A stretch of 64,000 nucleotides of DNA, from contig CANXME010002072.1 in NCBI GenBank assembly GCA_948144175.1, forward strand, positions 1 to 64,000, given 5' to 3'. This stretch comes from Closterium sp. NIES-65. Its lineage: Eukaryota > Streptophyta > Zygnematophyceae > Desmidiales > Closteriaceae. Positions 28,781-38,342 of the stretch are shown here, one piece after another. The notes below the pieces were generated by a model. That model had not been told where the DNA came from, made no database searches, and saw nothing but the letters and a program-made list of their open reading frames with translations. Positions within the stretch are counted from its first letter, which is position 1. Every line of letters begins with the position of its first letter. A program made the position numbers and the translations under genes.

Positions 28781-29171
28781 CTACCAGTGCAGCAGATCCA
28801 AAACTCTCTGGACGGCATCCTGGACGTTTTTGCGATCTTCTTGCAGCTTGCTTTGTGTGGCAAGAGTATCTTGTTTAATTCGTTCGAGCTCTCTGCCGAT
28901 GTCAATTCCTTCGTAATTGAGAGAACTGAAAGAGTTAACGCTCATGTTAGTCGTCAAATTGGCAGTGAAAATCCTTGGTGCTTGACATGACGCCAGATGG
29001 CACTTACTCTATGTCAGGCAGCAGACCTTCCATAGCGCTTTGAGTCTGATTCAACAGCTGCGAGATTAGATCTCGCGTGCTGTTGCCTACGCCGGCTTCT
29101 TGTGGAAGTTCTTCAGCGCTTTGGTCAACCATGCCTTCCTCAGGACACTCGATGACAGTTTCCAAGGCCAT
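28781..29171 (-). CDS. Small two-exon helical/coiled-coil protein, 102 residues
   Basis: Exon 1 runs from the ATG at 29171 to 29008 and exon 2 from 28925 to the TAG at 28781. The intron of 82 bases has a GTAAGT donor and a TTTCAG acceptor, and joining it keeps the frame. The protein has an acidic N-terminus (MALETVIECPEEGMVDQSAE), then RDLISQLLNQTQSAMEGLLP, and a C-terminal amphipathic helix (GRELERIKQDTLATQSKLQE) with heptad-like spacing ending in VLDLLHW. A CAG acceptor at 29203 just upstream of the ATG suggests a 5' UTR intron. Size and helices recall small subunits of scaffold complexes (BLOC-1 or Mediator type), but I cannot assign a family. Convergent with the GH28 gene. Confidence 0.6.
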
Positions 29172-30401
29172 AGTGATGATCAAACCGATCAAATGAAGAT
29201 CTGAGACAAAGGCGAATGTCGATCAGAGTTGCAGATGGAAGTTTGTAGTCCAGCAAATGTCAATCCCAAGAGTGGTTTGTATCCTCGTTATGGAAGCCTC
29301 GATACAGCGGCTTTATTTAGAGTGATTTTCTCAGTGTTTGAAAATCATATTCTACGATGGGGTTGGTGTACCTGCTCTGCACAACCTCCGATGTATACTT
29401 GACCCGAACAACATCTCTTCTCGGAATGGTGGAACCAGCGAGTGTCAGGGGATCAGTTCTTTGCCAAGTCAGCGACGAGTAACAACAATTGCGAAGCAGA
29501 GATGTCTCGCCATCTTCGCCCATCGAAGCACCAATGTCAGTGGGTGTATGGTCGCAGAATCCCAGATCTCAACCGCAGCTGCTTGCCTAGAACCAATATC
29601 AACGGCTAGGATTCACTTCCCTCCTAGTGCTTAGCTTCGAATTCAAACCATTGAGCTTGCCGCGTTCCAAACTGACACGATCATTCTGCGTCTCCAGATC
29701 AGAAAACAATCGACGGTTTCTAGGTCATGAGTCCAACGTTCACCAGCGAAATCCCGCAGCTCCCGCCTTCGTCAACGGAATCTCGCTGAATAAAGTCGGT
29801 GTCGTTCGTCTTTAGTGAAAGGAGGGCGCAAGCGAATGGCGTACACATGGCATTTTTCTTTTCCCTTCACTGACCGGCAGATTTATGTGCCACGCGGACG
29901 ATTCTCAACCAGCCAGCGATGTGAAATCTCAAACCTCCCTGTCATGGGCAAACCATTCGCAGCCGTCGTCGCTGTTCGTCGTAAACCCAACGGAGCTGGT
30001 TAACCTGTACGCCAATGAGGAAATGGCTAGGATTGTCGTGCTGAAACACGCAAAAGGTCCGAACTGACGGCTGCGATCTGGGTTAGCCAGCACGTTTCAG
30101 ACAAATCAGTGATTCTGGACGGTAGATCTGAAGAGGGTTGCTGTGAGGAAAGGAGAGGAGAGGCAGTTAGTGACCCCTCCGCCTCATTCCAGCGTCACCG
30201 TCGCCTCTCGCCTCATTCTCGCCTGAGCTTCGGATTTCACGGCGCTTTCGCCTCTTGCTCTCACTTTCTCATTTCTCGCTCAAGCTTCTTCTGCTCGTTT
30301 TCTTACAGCTCCTGCGACTGCGAAAAGGAGAGCCGTTAGGAAATCTTATTTCATTCTGCTCCAGGCCTGGCTTAATGTAGAAGCTGCGTCGGGAAGAGGA
30401 A
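29172..30401. other. Intergenic/5' UTR region without a convincing gene
   Basis: The part next to 29171 is probably 5' UTR and promoter of the small gene. Short frames exist (for example + 29885-30067, ending MARIVVLKHAKGPN) but have no recognisable domain. Composition is moderate GC with no tandem repeats. Confidence 0.4.
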
Positions 30402-30794
30402 ATGGCGTGTCGGAAGAGGAAATCGCGCGTGAAGCCTGGAAACTTTGACTACGAAAGAACAAGTGCGAGGATGGCGATTTTCGTGTGCAAGGTACGTCTG
30501 AGTGCGAGTGCTTTTTTCCACGTATCCGAGTTTTTCTTAGTTTGTGTAGCATGCTTTCGTTTTAGCGCACGCGAGGTTGTTCAGTGGCGCGTCTGACGTG
30601 ATGACGACTGCATGTTGCAGGTTTGTTCCGACCGAGGCGACAAGTCGCTGAATGGGAAAAGATCAAATTGGGAAGGGAGACGAGCACGAGCAATGTCACC
30701 ATCTCGTTCTTCGTGCGATTTCGGGGAGTGCATGCGAGTTACAGATTCCCTTCGTAGCAGCTCAGGTATTTGGCGAAGCCACACCCGTACATAA
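30402..30794 (+). CDS. Possible two-exon small basic protein (speculative)
   Basis: An ATG frame at 30402-30491 (MACRKRKSRVKPGNFDYERT ... VCK) ends exactly at a GTACGT donor. A TTGCAG acceptor at 30620 joins in phase to an open frame ending at 30794 (VCSDRGDKSLNGKRSNWEGR). The result would be 87 residues, basic, with no recognised domain. Only splice-phase agreement supports it. It could equally be the first exons of a longer gene or chance. Confidence 0.2.
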
Positions 30795-31270
30795 AAGTCA
30801 ATTTCGCAAATCAGTTTCCCGCATGTCAAGCGTTCGCTTTTCCGTTTCGCGTTTCAATCTTGATGAGCAAATTCACCGATCGATTTCGTTCATAGTTGTC
30901 GCGTTTCAGTTTCCCGTTTCAACTCTGCAATACTAGATCCCGAATTTCAGTTTCGCGATCTAGTTGCAGATCGTTTTCGTATCACAGTACGTTGTTTCGC
31001 GAGCTGATTCCCTGACGTACGTTTCCCGATCGATTTCACAGATAGTTGTCGCCGCGTCTTTCCACCCACTGCAGGCCGCCGCGCGTCACGCCGTTGCCCA
31101 ACCTCCCGGACGGGTGCCACGCTGGTGGGTGCCGTGAACCTCTCTCTTCCGCCACACGCCGCTGCTCTCCACCCAACTCACCCACATCTAAGATAAGCTA
31201 AGTACCCCGCCCTGCCTCTCTCCTTCCAACTCTCGCACTTTTGTTGCCTCTATTTTAGCATTTCGCACTT
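30795..31270. repeat. Spacer with a TTTCGCG/TTTCCCG short repeat
   Basis: Recurrent short blocks such as TTTCGCGTTTCA, CGATCGATTTC and GTTTCCCG, spaced by 50-100 bases (30825-31050), suggest an old tandem duplication. From about 31060 the sequence becomes C-rich. No gene is evident. Confidence 0.4.
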
Positions 31271-31279
31271 GTGTCGCTA

Positions 31280-32880
31280 TAGCTGCCTGTAGCACACCCG
31301 AGTCCAGCCCTTTTCTTTTAAGGTTCAGACTATATGGTACCCCCTTTGGTAGGTGCAATTTTTTTTACCCCTGGTACGGTAAGGTAAAGGTCCCCGTTTC
31401 CCCTTGGGTGTGTTGCAGCAGCTATACCCCCCCTCCCGTACTTGCTACACCAATTTCCGTTTCTCGCATGTGACTCGACTGCGGTCCTCCTTGTTTCATC
31501 ACCCCTCCCCCCATCCTTCCCGACCCCCTCGCCCGTTACACCTCCCTGTCCCCCAGTTCACCTGCTGCCCACTAGAACCTTCGTTCCAAACAATCAAGGA
31601 GCGTGGGTGTGGGACGCGAGGCGGAGGCAGCAGCAGGTCATTGTGGGCTGCGCAGCGCCTCTCAAACCACAGCGCGGATCAACAGATGAGTATCGCGCCA
31701 CCACTGTCCCTCCCTTCGCCTGTATTCGATTTTTTTTTTCCGCGTGTTGTTTTGTTTGTTTCACATGCTTGCTGCCTCTTCACTCTAGCTGCCTGTAGCG
31801 CACCCAAGTCCCTCCCTTTCTGGTGAAGGGTCTGACTGTGAGGTACTCCCCTTGGTAGGTGCAAACTTTCAACCCCTCCCCTGGTACGGTAAGCAAAGTT
31901 CCCCCACTCCCCTTGGGTGTGCTACAGAAGCTATACCTCCCCTCCTCTGTTCGCATCTGCTCACGCGCACTCGTCTTTCTCTCCTCGCCTTTGCTCGTGA
32001 TTCTAACGTCCACCACCCCCCTCCCTCGCCTCCTCTCCCCTCCCTGACTCTCAGCGCCTGCTGCTGCTGGGGACCATCGCTTTGCCACGCAAATGCGGTT
32101 CAATGGACGGGGGGCGAGGAGGCAGCAGCGGAGGCAGCAGCGGGTCGTGCTGAGCCCTCCAGCAAGCACGGGGTGAAGAAAGTGCAGATGAGTATCGCTT
32201 CACCTCCCACCCCGTTCTCAACTTCGACCGTTTTGCCATTTGTTGCTTCTCTTGCTTCCTGTTCTGCGGCCTCGTCACTCTAGCTGCCTCTAGCACACCC
32301 AAGCCCTCTCAATTTGGTGTCAGGTACTCCCCTTGGTAGGTAACCCCTGGTATGGTAAGGTAAAGATCCCCCACTCTTCTTGGGTGTGTTACAGAAGTTA
32401 TACCTACCCTCCATTATTCACATCTAGTAACTTGTACTTGTCTCCCTCGGACTGGACATCTCCCCTCCCCCCTTGCCCATGATTCCAGCATCCACCCACC
32501 CCTCCATCCCCTCCCTGACTCTCAGTGCCGGCTGCTGTTGAGGGCCATCGTGCTGCCTGCCGAGCGCTTCTCAATGGACATGGGGCGAGGAGCCAGCAGC
32601 GGAGGCAGCAGCGGAGGCAGCAGCAGAGGCACCAGCGGAGGCACCAGCGGGTCGTCTTGGGCTCTCCAGACGAAAGTAAAGATGAGTATCGTAGCACACC
32701 TGCCCTGCCTCTCTCCTCCCAACCCTCGTACTTGTGTTGCCTCTCATGTCTCGCTTGCATCATGCAGCAAACTCTCTCCTTTACTGCCGTCTGTCAAACT
32801 CAAGAGACCTCCCTCCCCCAAGGTAGCAAGGTAGCAGGTACGTGCTCAGGTATTTGGTTTTAGTGTGGTTCAGCTGGTAT
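31280..32880 (+). repeat. Three tandem, decayed exon-like units of about 500 bp
   Basis: Each unit contains, in order, TAGCTGCCT(G)TAGC-CACCC, GGTACTCCCCTTGGTAGG, CCCCTGGTA(C/T)GGTAAG, CTTGGGTGTGYTACAG and then a C-rich tract leading to a CTCAG acceptor-like site. An exon-like sequence comes next, best preserved in unit 3 (from 32525: RLLLRAIVLPAERFSMDMGR, then a GGSSGGSS-rich part). Unit 2 reads LLLLGTIALPRKCGSMDGGR with a later stop, and unit 1 is more diverged. Starts are at about 31285, 31790 and 32283. I infer repeated duplication of one exon with its intron, followed by decay. The family is unknown. Confidence 0.5.
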
Positions 32881-33480
32881 GAGGTCTCTCGGGTGTGCCA
32901 CTGCAGCAGTCCATTCATGCACGCATCACTCTTGTGATTTCTTCTCCTCTCTTTCTCACTGTAATCACTCTTTCGTTTCCTCATTGCCCTCCCCACTCCT
33001 CTGCTCTCCAATCACACCCCTGTCATCCTCTCACCTGCCCTCCCCTCAGGAAAGGAGGGAGCATAGTTGGCGCAACAATGGAGGGGAGGGCAGCAGAGAA
33101 GGGAAAGGGGAGGGGAGGTAAAGATAAGGCAACAGCCCTGTCAGCGGCTGTCAGCCCCACAACAGAGGAGGGAGCAGAGTGGCTATGCGTGTGCACACAG
33201 GCTGTGGCTGGTGGGAGGGTTGCTTAGCTAGAGTTGCGGCAGCAGGGGCGGGGAAGGCGGCAGAGCGATAACTGCAGGAGAAGGGGAGGGGAGGGAGGGA
33301 TGAGGCAACAGCCCTGTCAGCGGCTCTTCATCTGCCAGTGAAGTCACTCCTCCTCATATTCGTCCCTCACCTTTGCTTGCTCCGCATTGTTCATACTCCT
33401 TGCTTTCTCTTTGCCTCTGAAACTTTCGCCACTGGTTGGGGCCGGCTCACAAGCCACAGACTTTCTCTCTGCCTTCAGGT
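32881..33480. other. C/T-rich and G/A-rich spacer
   Basis: I see no supported gene. A Gly/Arg-rich purine segment at 33050-33120 (GGAGGGGAGGGCAGC) is partly repeated at 33270-33320, together with AGGCAACAGCCCTGTCAGCGGCT, which occurs at about 33126 and 33304. Confidence 0.4.
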
Positions 33481-34800
33481 AAGCCCTCAGGCTCAGGTTC
33501 AGGTTTAGCGTACAGCCCCCTCAGGTTCAGGTTCAGGTTACCTCCTTAGGTCCCGTTGGAGTCTGTGCCTTGTTGCTCCTGCCCCGTCCAGTGGCCCTTT
33601 CCCTCTCTCGCCCTGCCTAAGGGGTGGGCTTGGCCTCTCAAGGTACGTCAGCCTCTCTCTTGCCCTCATCCCTCATTCTGCTCTTCAATTCCGCCTTCTC
33701 GTTTCCCTCAGCTTTAGTTGTTTTCTTGGCAACTCAGTTACTCGTAATTCCCCCCTTTCTTCCCTCCTTACCAGATCGTGCAAGGGAGTAATCTGCTGGT
33801 GCTTCATCTTCAGCTGCCCTCTGCTCGCTCTCACACAATCAGCTAAGTGTCCCTTCCTCCATGCCCTCGCCCTTGCTGCTGCCATTTCGTTTGTCGCATC
33901 TGCTTTCGCACCCTTCCTCTTGAAGCAGTGCCACTCGCTAGGTCCGCCTCACATGCCACAGACCCCCCAACTCCAGGTAACCCCTCAGGTGTAGATCAGG
34001 TGGAAATAACCCCTTCAGGTGCAGGTAACCCCTTCAGGTGCAGGTACCCTCTCAGGTTCACCCCTTGGGGTCTGTGCTTTGTGGCTTGGCCTCCACCAGT
34101 GGCCCCTCCCTGCTCTCGCCTTGCAAACTCTCTTCTCGCTCTTGCACTCTCACCCTTCCTCCCCTTGCTGCCCACTGACCAGCTCTGCGTGTGTGCTTGC
34201 AGGTGGAGAGGAGGGGTGGGGGTCAACACCGACGCTCCCTCACGACGCCCCTCCCCTGTGGCCGTGCAGGTACCCGTGGGGATAGTAGGGAGGCAGCACT
34301 GCCAGTCGCTGCCACAAGGGAGAGTATCGGGGTGGGCTTGGCCTCTCAAGGTACGTCACCTGCCCTCTTGCCCTCTTTCTGTTCTTCAGTTTTGCCTTCT
34401 CGATTTCATCAACTTCTGTTTTGTTTTTCCTTCTCTGGTCTAGCCAACTCACTTGCTTTTACTTCCCCCCTTTCGTCTGCTTCCACCCCCCTCGCCTGTG
34501 GGGTGCAGGTGCCTGTCTGTGGGGATGGGAGCGGGGCAGCTCTGCCAGTCGCTGCCACAAGGGAGAGTATCGGGTTGGGCTTGGCCTCTCAAGGTACGGC
34601 GCCTCCCCTTTTGCCCTCAACCCTCTCTTTTTGTGCTCTGTAGTTGCGCCTTCTCTTTCTCGTCAACTTCAGGTCATTGATTTCTCTAGTCCAGCCTATT
34701 CACTTTCTTTTACTTTCCCCCTATTCTTCTGCCCCCACCCCTGCAGGCCACTGGGCATCGAGAGAAGACTGTAGCAGAGAAGCTGAGTAGCAGACCAGCA
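33481..34800 (+). repeat. Second exon-like tandem repeat (TRESIG..LASQ units)
   Basis: A segment containing GCAGCTCTGCCAGTCGCTGCC and ACAAGGGAGAGTATCGGG, then GGGCTTGGCCTCTCAAGGTACG, occurs at about 34290-34355 and 34530-34595. A shorter piece (GGGCTTGGCCTCTCAAGGTACG) is at 33627. The two longer copies encode AALPVAATRESIG(V/L)GLASQ followed by a GTACG donor-like site. Each is preceded by a GTGCAGGTRCC acceptor-like site and followed by TTGCCCTC...TTCTTC-rich intron-like sequence. Upstream, CAGGTTCAGGTT-type short repeats (33490-33545) and CAGGTGCAGGTA repeats (33980-34060) occur. No family is recognised. Confidence 0.45.
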
Positions 34801-34823
34801 GCAGCAGTTGTAGCAGCAGAAGC

Positions 34824-34856
<33 letters not shown>

Positions 34857-35480
34857 GGGGGTTTAGAGACAGGCTAGGTTAGGTCAAGTCGTGAGCGAGG
34901 AGTGGTATGGTATCAGGTAAGGTATGGAAATCTGATCCCCTCCTCTTTTTCTCCCTCCCCACCCCTCTTTGCAGCCTGAGTATGGATGGAGCACTGGAGC
35001 AAGGGCAGGACAGAGGCATCTCTCTTTTCATCCTCACTTCCCCCTCCCTTTCTCCCTCCCGCTGCCCCCCTCCCCACTTTCCAGCACAGTCGATGCAGCC
35101 TGAGGGAGAGAGGGAGCCATCGCACTACCCTGCCCCCCCCCCCCTCCCCCCCTCCTCCTCCTCCCTCCCCCCCTCCTCCTCCTCCCTCCCCACTTCCCAA
35201 CACCCTGAGGCAACATGGCGCTCTGCATGGCTGTGGTAGGTAGAGGAAAGAGGCATGGGGTGAAGGGGAGAGTGGGGAGGCGGTGGGAAGCATGGGAGCA
35301 AGTGGGCAGGTCACTCTCTCAGGGGCAGCATCCTCTAGGGATGTGCCTTGCGGGTCGGGGTGTGGTGGGTGGAATCTGCGCGGCACGGCACTCGGTGCTC
35401 AAGTAACTAACCTGACGTTAAGGCTTAATGGGCACCGTCAGAGTCGACCGGCCGGCGACTCTGGTTCGCGTCAGCTCTAG
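34801..35480. repeat. CAG microsatellite and C-rich low-complexity region
   Basis: A (CAG)n run lies at 34830-34855. A CCTCCTCCT/CCCCCC stretch follows at 35128-35200. The related T-C-rich blocks around CTGAGTATGGATGGAGCACTGG look like intron/exon debris, but I cannot define a gene. Confidence 0.5.
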
Positions 35481-35814
35481 CTACGCCAGGGGCAGGATTT
35501 GAGTCTTGGGCTGGAAGCAATTTTCCACTACCACACCTCGCCCTTCAAGGCACAGCCCCTGGGGGTGCTGTTTCCGAAGGGGAGTGGGCTGTCTGCTGCT
35601 TCTACTGCTGGCAGTTAAGTTGGAGGGGATGAGTGGGCTGGATGTGATGGTTGGGCTAGGTGGTATGGTAGTGAGTGGCTGTGGGGATGGCAGTGGCATA
35701 TGATGAGCCGTATGGCACTGATGCCACCTGTGTGAATCATGATGGTGGAGAAAGGGGCTGAGTCCCTTGGGTGGCACATGATGGGACGGATGGCACTGAT
35801 GCCACCTGTTGTTG

Positions 35815-36190
35815 CATGGGCGTGATGCTCATGCTTGGCTTGTTGGGGGCACATGATAAGTTGCACTGATGCCACCCTAAAGGATGGAAGCATGATGCTC
35901 ATGCTTGGCTGGTTGGGGGCACATGATGAGTTGCACTGATGCCACCCTTAAGCGTGGAAGCATGATGCTCTTGCTTGGCTGGTTGGGGGCACATGATGAG
36001 TTGCACTGATGCCACCCTTCAGCATGGAAGCATGATGCTCATGCTTGGCTGGTTGGGGGCACATGATGAGTTGCACTGATGCCACCCTAAAGCATGGAAG
36101 CATGATGCTCATGCTTGGCTGGTTGGGGGCACATGATGAGTTGCACTGATGCATTTAAGCATGGAAGCATGATGCTCATGCTTGGCTGCA
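35815..36190. repeat. 70-bp satellite, about five copies
   Basis: Units begin at the repeated CATGATGCTCATGCTTGGCT, at about 35891, 35961, 36031 and 36101, exactly 70 bp apart. A shortened unit starts near 36168 and an older copy near 35825. Each carries TGGGGGCACATGATGAG and TTGCACTGATGCCACC. It is non-coding. Confidence 0.9.
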
Positions 36191-36225
36191 TGGGGGCTCA
36201 TGGAGGCGTGCTGCTCATGAGTGGG

Positions 36226-36375
36226 TGAAAGGGGCTGAGTCCCTTAGGGTGGGTGAGAGCAAGTGAAAGGGGCTGAGTCCCCTTGGGTGGGTGAGAGCAA
36301 GTGAAAGGGGCTGAGTCCCCTTGGGTGGGTGAGAGCAAGTGAAAGGGGCTGAGTCCCCTTAGGTGGGTGATCATG
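36226..36375. repeat. 38-bp tandem repeat, four copies
   Basis: GAAAGGGGCTGAGTCC with CTTGGGTGGGTGAGAGCAAGT repeats at a 38-bp period (36228, 36266, 36304, 36342). A lone related copy sits at about 35747, inside the neighbouring satellite region, so both repeats probably evolved together. Confidence 0.9.
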
Positions 36376-37023
36376 ATGTTGATGCTTGGTTGATGGTACA
36401 TGATAAGCTCTATGGCACTGGTGCCACCTGTTGCATGAGAGCATGACTGGTGGCACATGACGGAATGATCAAGTTGGAGGAAAAGCCAATGATATTGGGT
36501 ACAAACCAAAGGGTCGGAGAAGGGTGGAATAGAATATGCAGGAGCGTTGTGGAGAGGTAGCTTGGTGGACGGATTCGTGTGATAGTGTTGGTGGGATGGC
36601 ACCTACCACCCACCTAGTTGTCTTAGGGTACATTCCGCTGTGGACACATGTCCCAAACGATGTGTCCCAATCGTTTCTACCACACTGCATCGTATTACAC
36701 CAAATTGCACCCTAGTTTCAAAATTTTCGCGTCTCTGGTTTAGTTCGGTTCGGAGCGGTACACTCTATTGGGACCAGGCCTTTTTTTTTGGTTTTGGAGC
36801 ACTCTTGTTTCCAAAGGCGTTTTTGGCCTAACCCTTAAATCCAGAGTGGCCGCACTGCTCTTAAATGTCAGTATAACACGTGCTGTCAATTTAAAAACCC
36901 TGTTACTTCAGAGTAACTTTCATCTATAACCCCTGGTGGTTACCCATTGTTTGCTATAGCTGTTGCACTGCCAGAATTATTGAATTTTTTAAACTTTGTA
37001 CACAATGACCTACTACCACAAGC
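36376..37023. other. Spacer at the 3' side of the hAT gene
   Basis: No gene is seen. The segment contains TGTGTCCCAATCG at about 36661, which pairs with CGATTGGGACACA-like sequence at about 48118-48130 on the far side of the hAT gene. These could be remains of transposon termini. GAGTAACT and AAAAACCCTG motifs are also shared with 47980-48020. Confidence 0.35.
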
Positions 37024-37991
37024 TCACTCATCGTAAGCCACGTCATCCTCCCGTTCGTCGTCCGAACTGGCCTCTGTCCCGCCCTTGTCATTGGCTGGTT
37101 GGAAGGGTGCAGGGGATTTTGTAGGCCGCCTCTTCTTCTGCTTGCGCCAGATGTCCACGACATCTGGCCACTCCACGTTGTAATCGAGCATGTGGATGCT
37201 CATGAGTTTGGTGCGCCGCGTGTCGTTGAGAGCCGTGCGCTGCCAGCTCTTGATGATGTTCTGACGTGAAAATCCACGCTCACATTCGACGGTGCTGAGT
37301 GGCAGGACGGCCAACGCCTGCCACAGGGTCATGATGTTGGGGTAAGTTCGCCGCTAGTCGCGTGACCTCGGCATGTTCGTCAGCGCCTGGTAGAAGTCCT
37401 CGTCCTCATGGTACGTCCTCATGACGTGGCAGAAAGTTTTCAGCTCAAGTTCGGCTGCCCGCAGTTCGAATCCTGCCAAAACAGTAAGCGCAGCACAGCG
37501 TTTTTTATATACGGAAATGTTAGGTACACATTGACGAGAGGCATTTTTTCAGGGAAAGCACACATACACGATTGAAAAGATATACACATACCTGGCAGCT
37601 GGTGGTTGACAAGTTTAGAGATCTCGCGGAGCCATGTGGCACAACGTCTCACACGCGTGACCGCATTCGCTGGCCACTTGTCCACCCTGAAAAGCTTCAA
37701 GCCGCCCATTCGACGAAGATCTCGCATGCGGTGCTTCAGGTTGTACACGACCTCACGGGCGAAGGCCTTGCCCAACTTCACGCAATCTGCAAGCGTCCCG
37801 CCGAACGTGTGCTTCTTGTCCGCCAGCTCGCTGAGCTCGAAGGTGTGCTTGACGGGTATGCCGCTAGCGTCCACGTCGTCCACCTTCACCATGTTGTCCC
37901 CTTTCTTGACACGTGCCATGAATGGAGACAGGATGGGGCTCAGACCCGCCCCGAAACCACCATCGTAGTCGATGTAGCGGTGCTCGATGAG
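37024..37991 (-). pseudogene. hAT transposase, 3' exons (dimerisation domain)
   Basis: This is the continuation of the split hAT gene. The exon ending at 37592 reads IEHRYIDYDGGFGAGLSPIL, KHTFELSELADKKHTFGGTL and ATWLREISKLVNHQLPG, then splices (GTATGT donor) to an exon starting at 37472 (GFELRAAELELKTFCHVMRT). A TAG at 37354-37356 interrupts it. Beyond that the frame still encodes the hAT C-terminal dimerisation region: LAVLPLSTVECERGFSRQNI and WQRTALNDTRRTKLMSIHML, with the Glu of the VECERGFS block expected to be the third catalytic residue. It ends at 37024 after an acidic tail. Confidence 0.85.
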
Positions 37992-37996
37992 GGACA

Positions 37997-38128
37997 TGAG
38001 AAAGTATGAATGAGAATGAATGCACTATGGAATGAAGTGGGTACAAATATGAAACTCCAATTGGGTTGTACCCCCTATGGGATACCCCACTATAGCCTAC
38101 AGAAACAAGTAAGCTATATGTTCAGACA
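37997..38128 (-). repeat. Copia B 3' LTR
   Basis: In element orientation it begins TGTCTGAACATATAGC and ends CATACTTTCTCA. Compared with the 5' LTR it has one transition in CTCCAATT/CTCTAATT and one transversion in TTCAGACA/TTCTGACA. Confidence 0.94.
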
Positions 38129-38342
38129 CACCCCCATAGGCAAAGTGGGGGAGAACAAGGGGTCACAAGACCAGTCAAGCAAAGCAAAGCAAAGCTCAGG
38201 GTGGATCACAAAGTCACCACGCATTCCGAGCACAAGTTCAAAGGCCAGAAGGCCAGTTCACATGCAAGATCATATATAGAGATATACAAGAGTCAAGCAA
38301 GCAAGAGCAAGAGTATATATATAGGCGAAGGTACAAGCAAGG

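Noticed and set aside
29317..29523. 68-codon minus-strand frame as first coding exon of the small gene
   Set aside because: The ATG at 29171 just after an acceptor explains the gene, and the upstream frame has no clean in-phase donor that I could identify.
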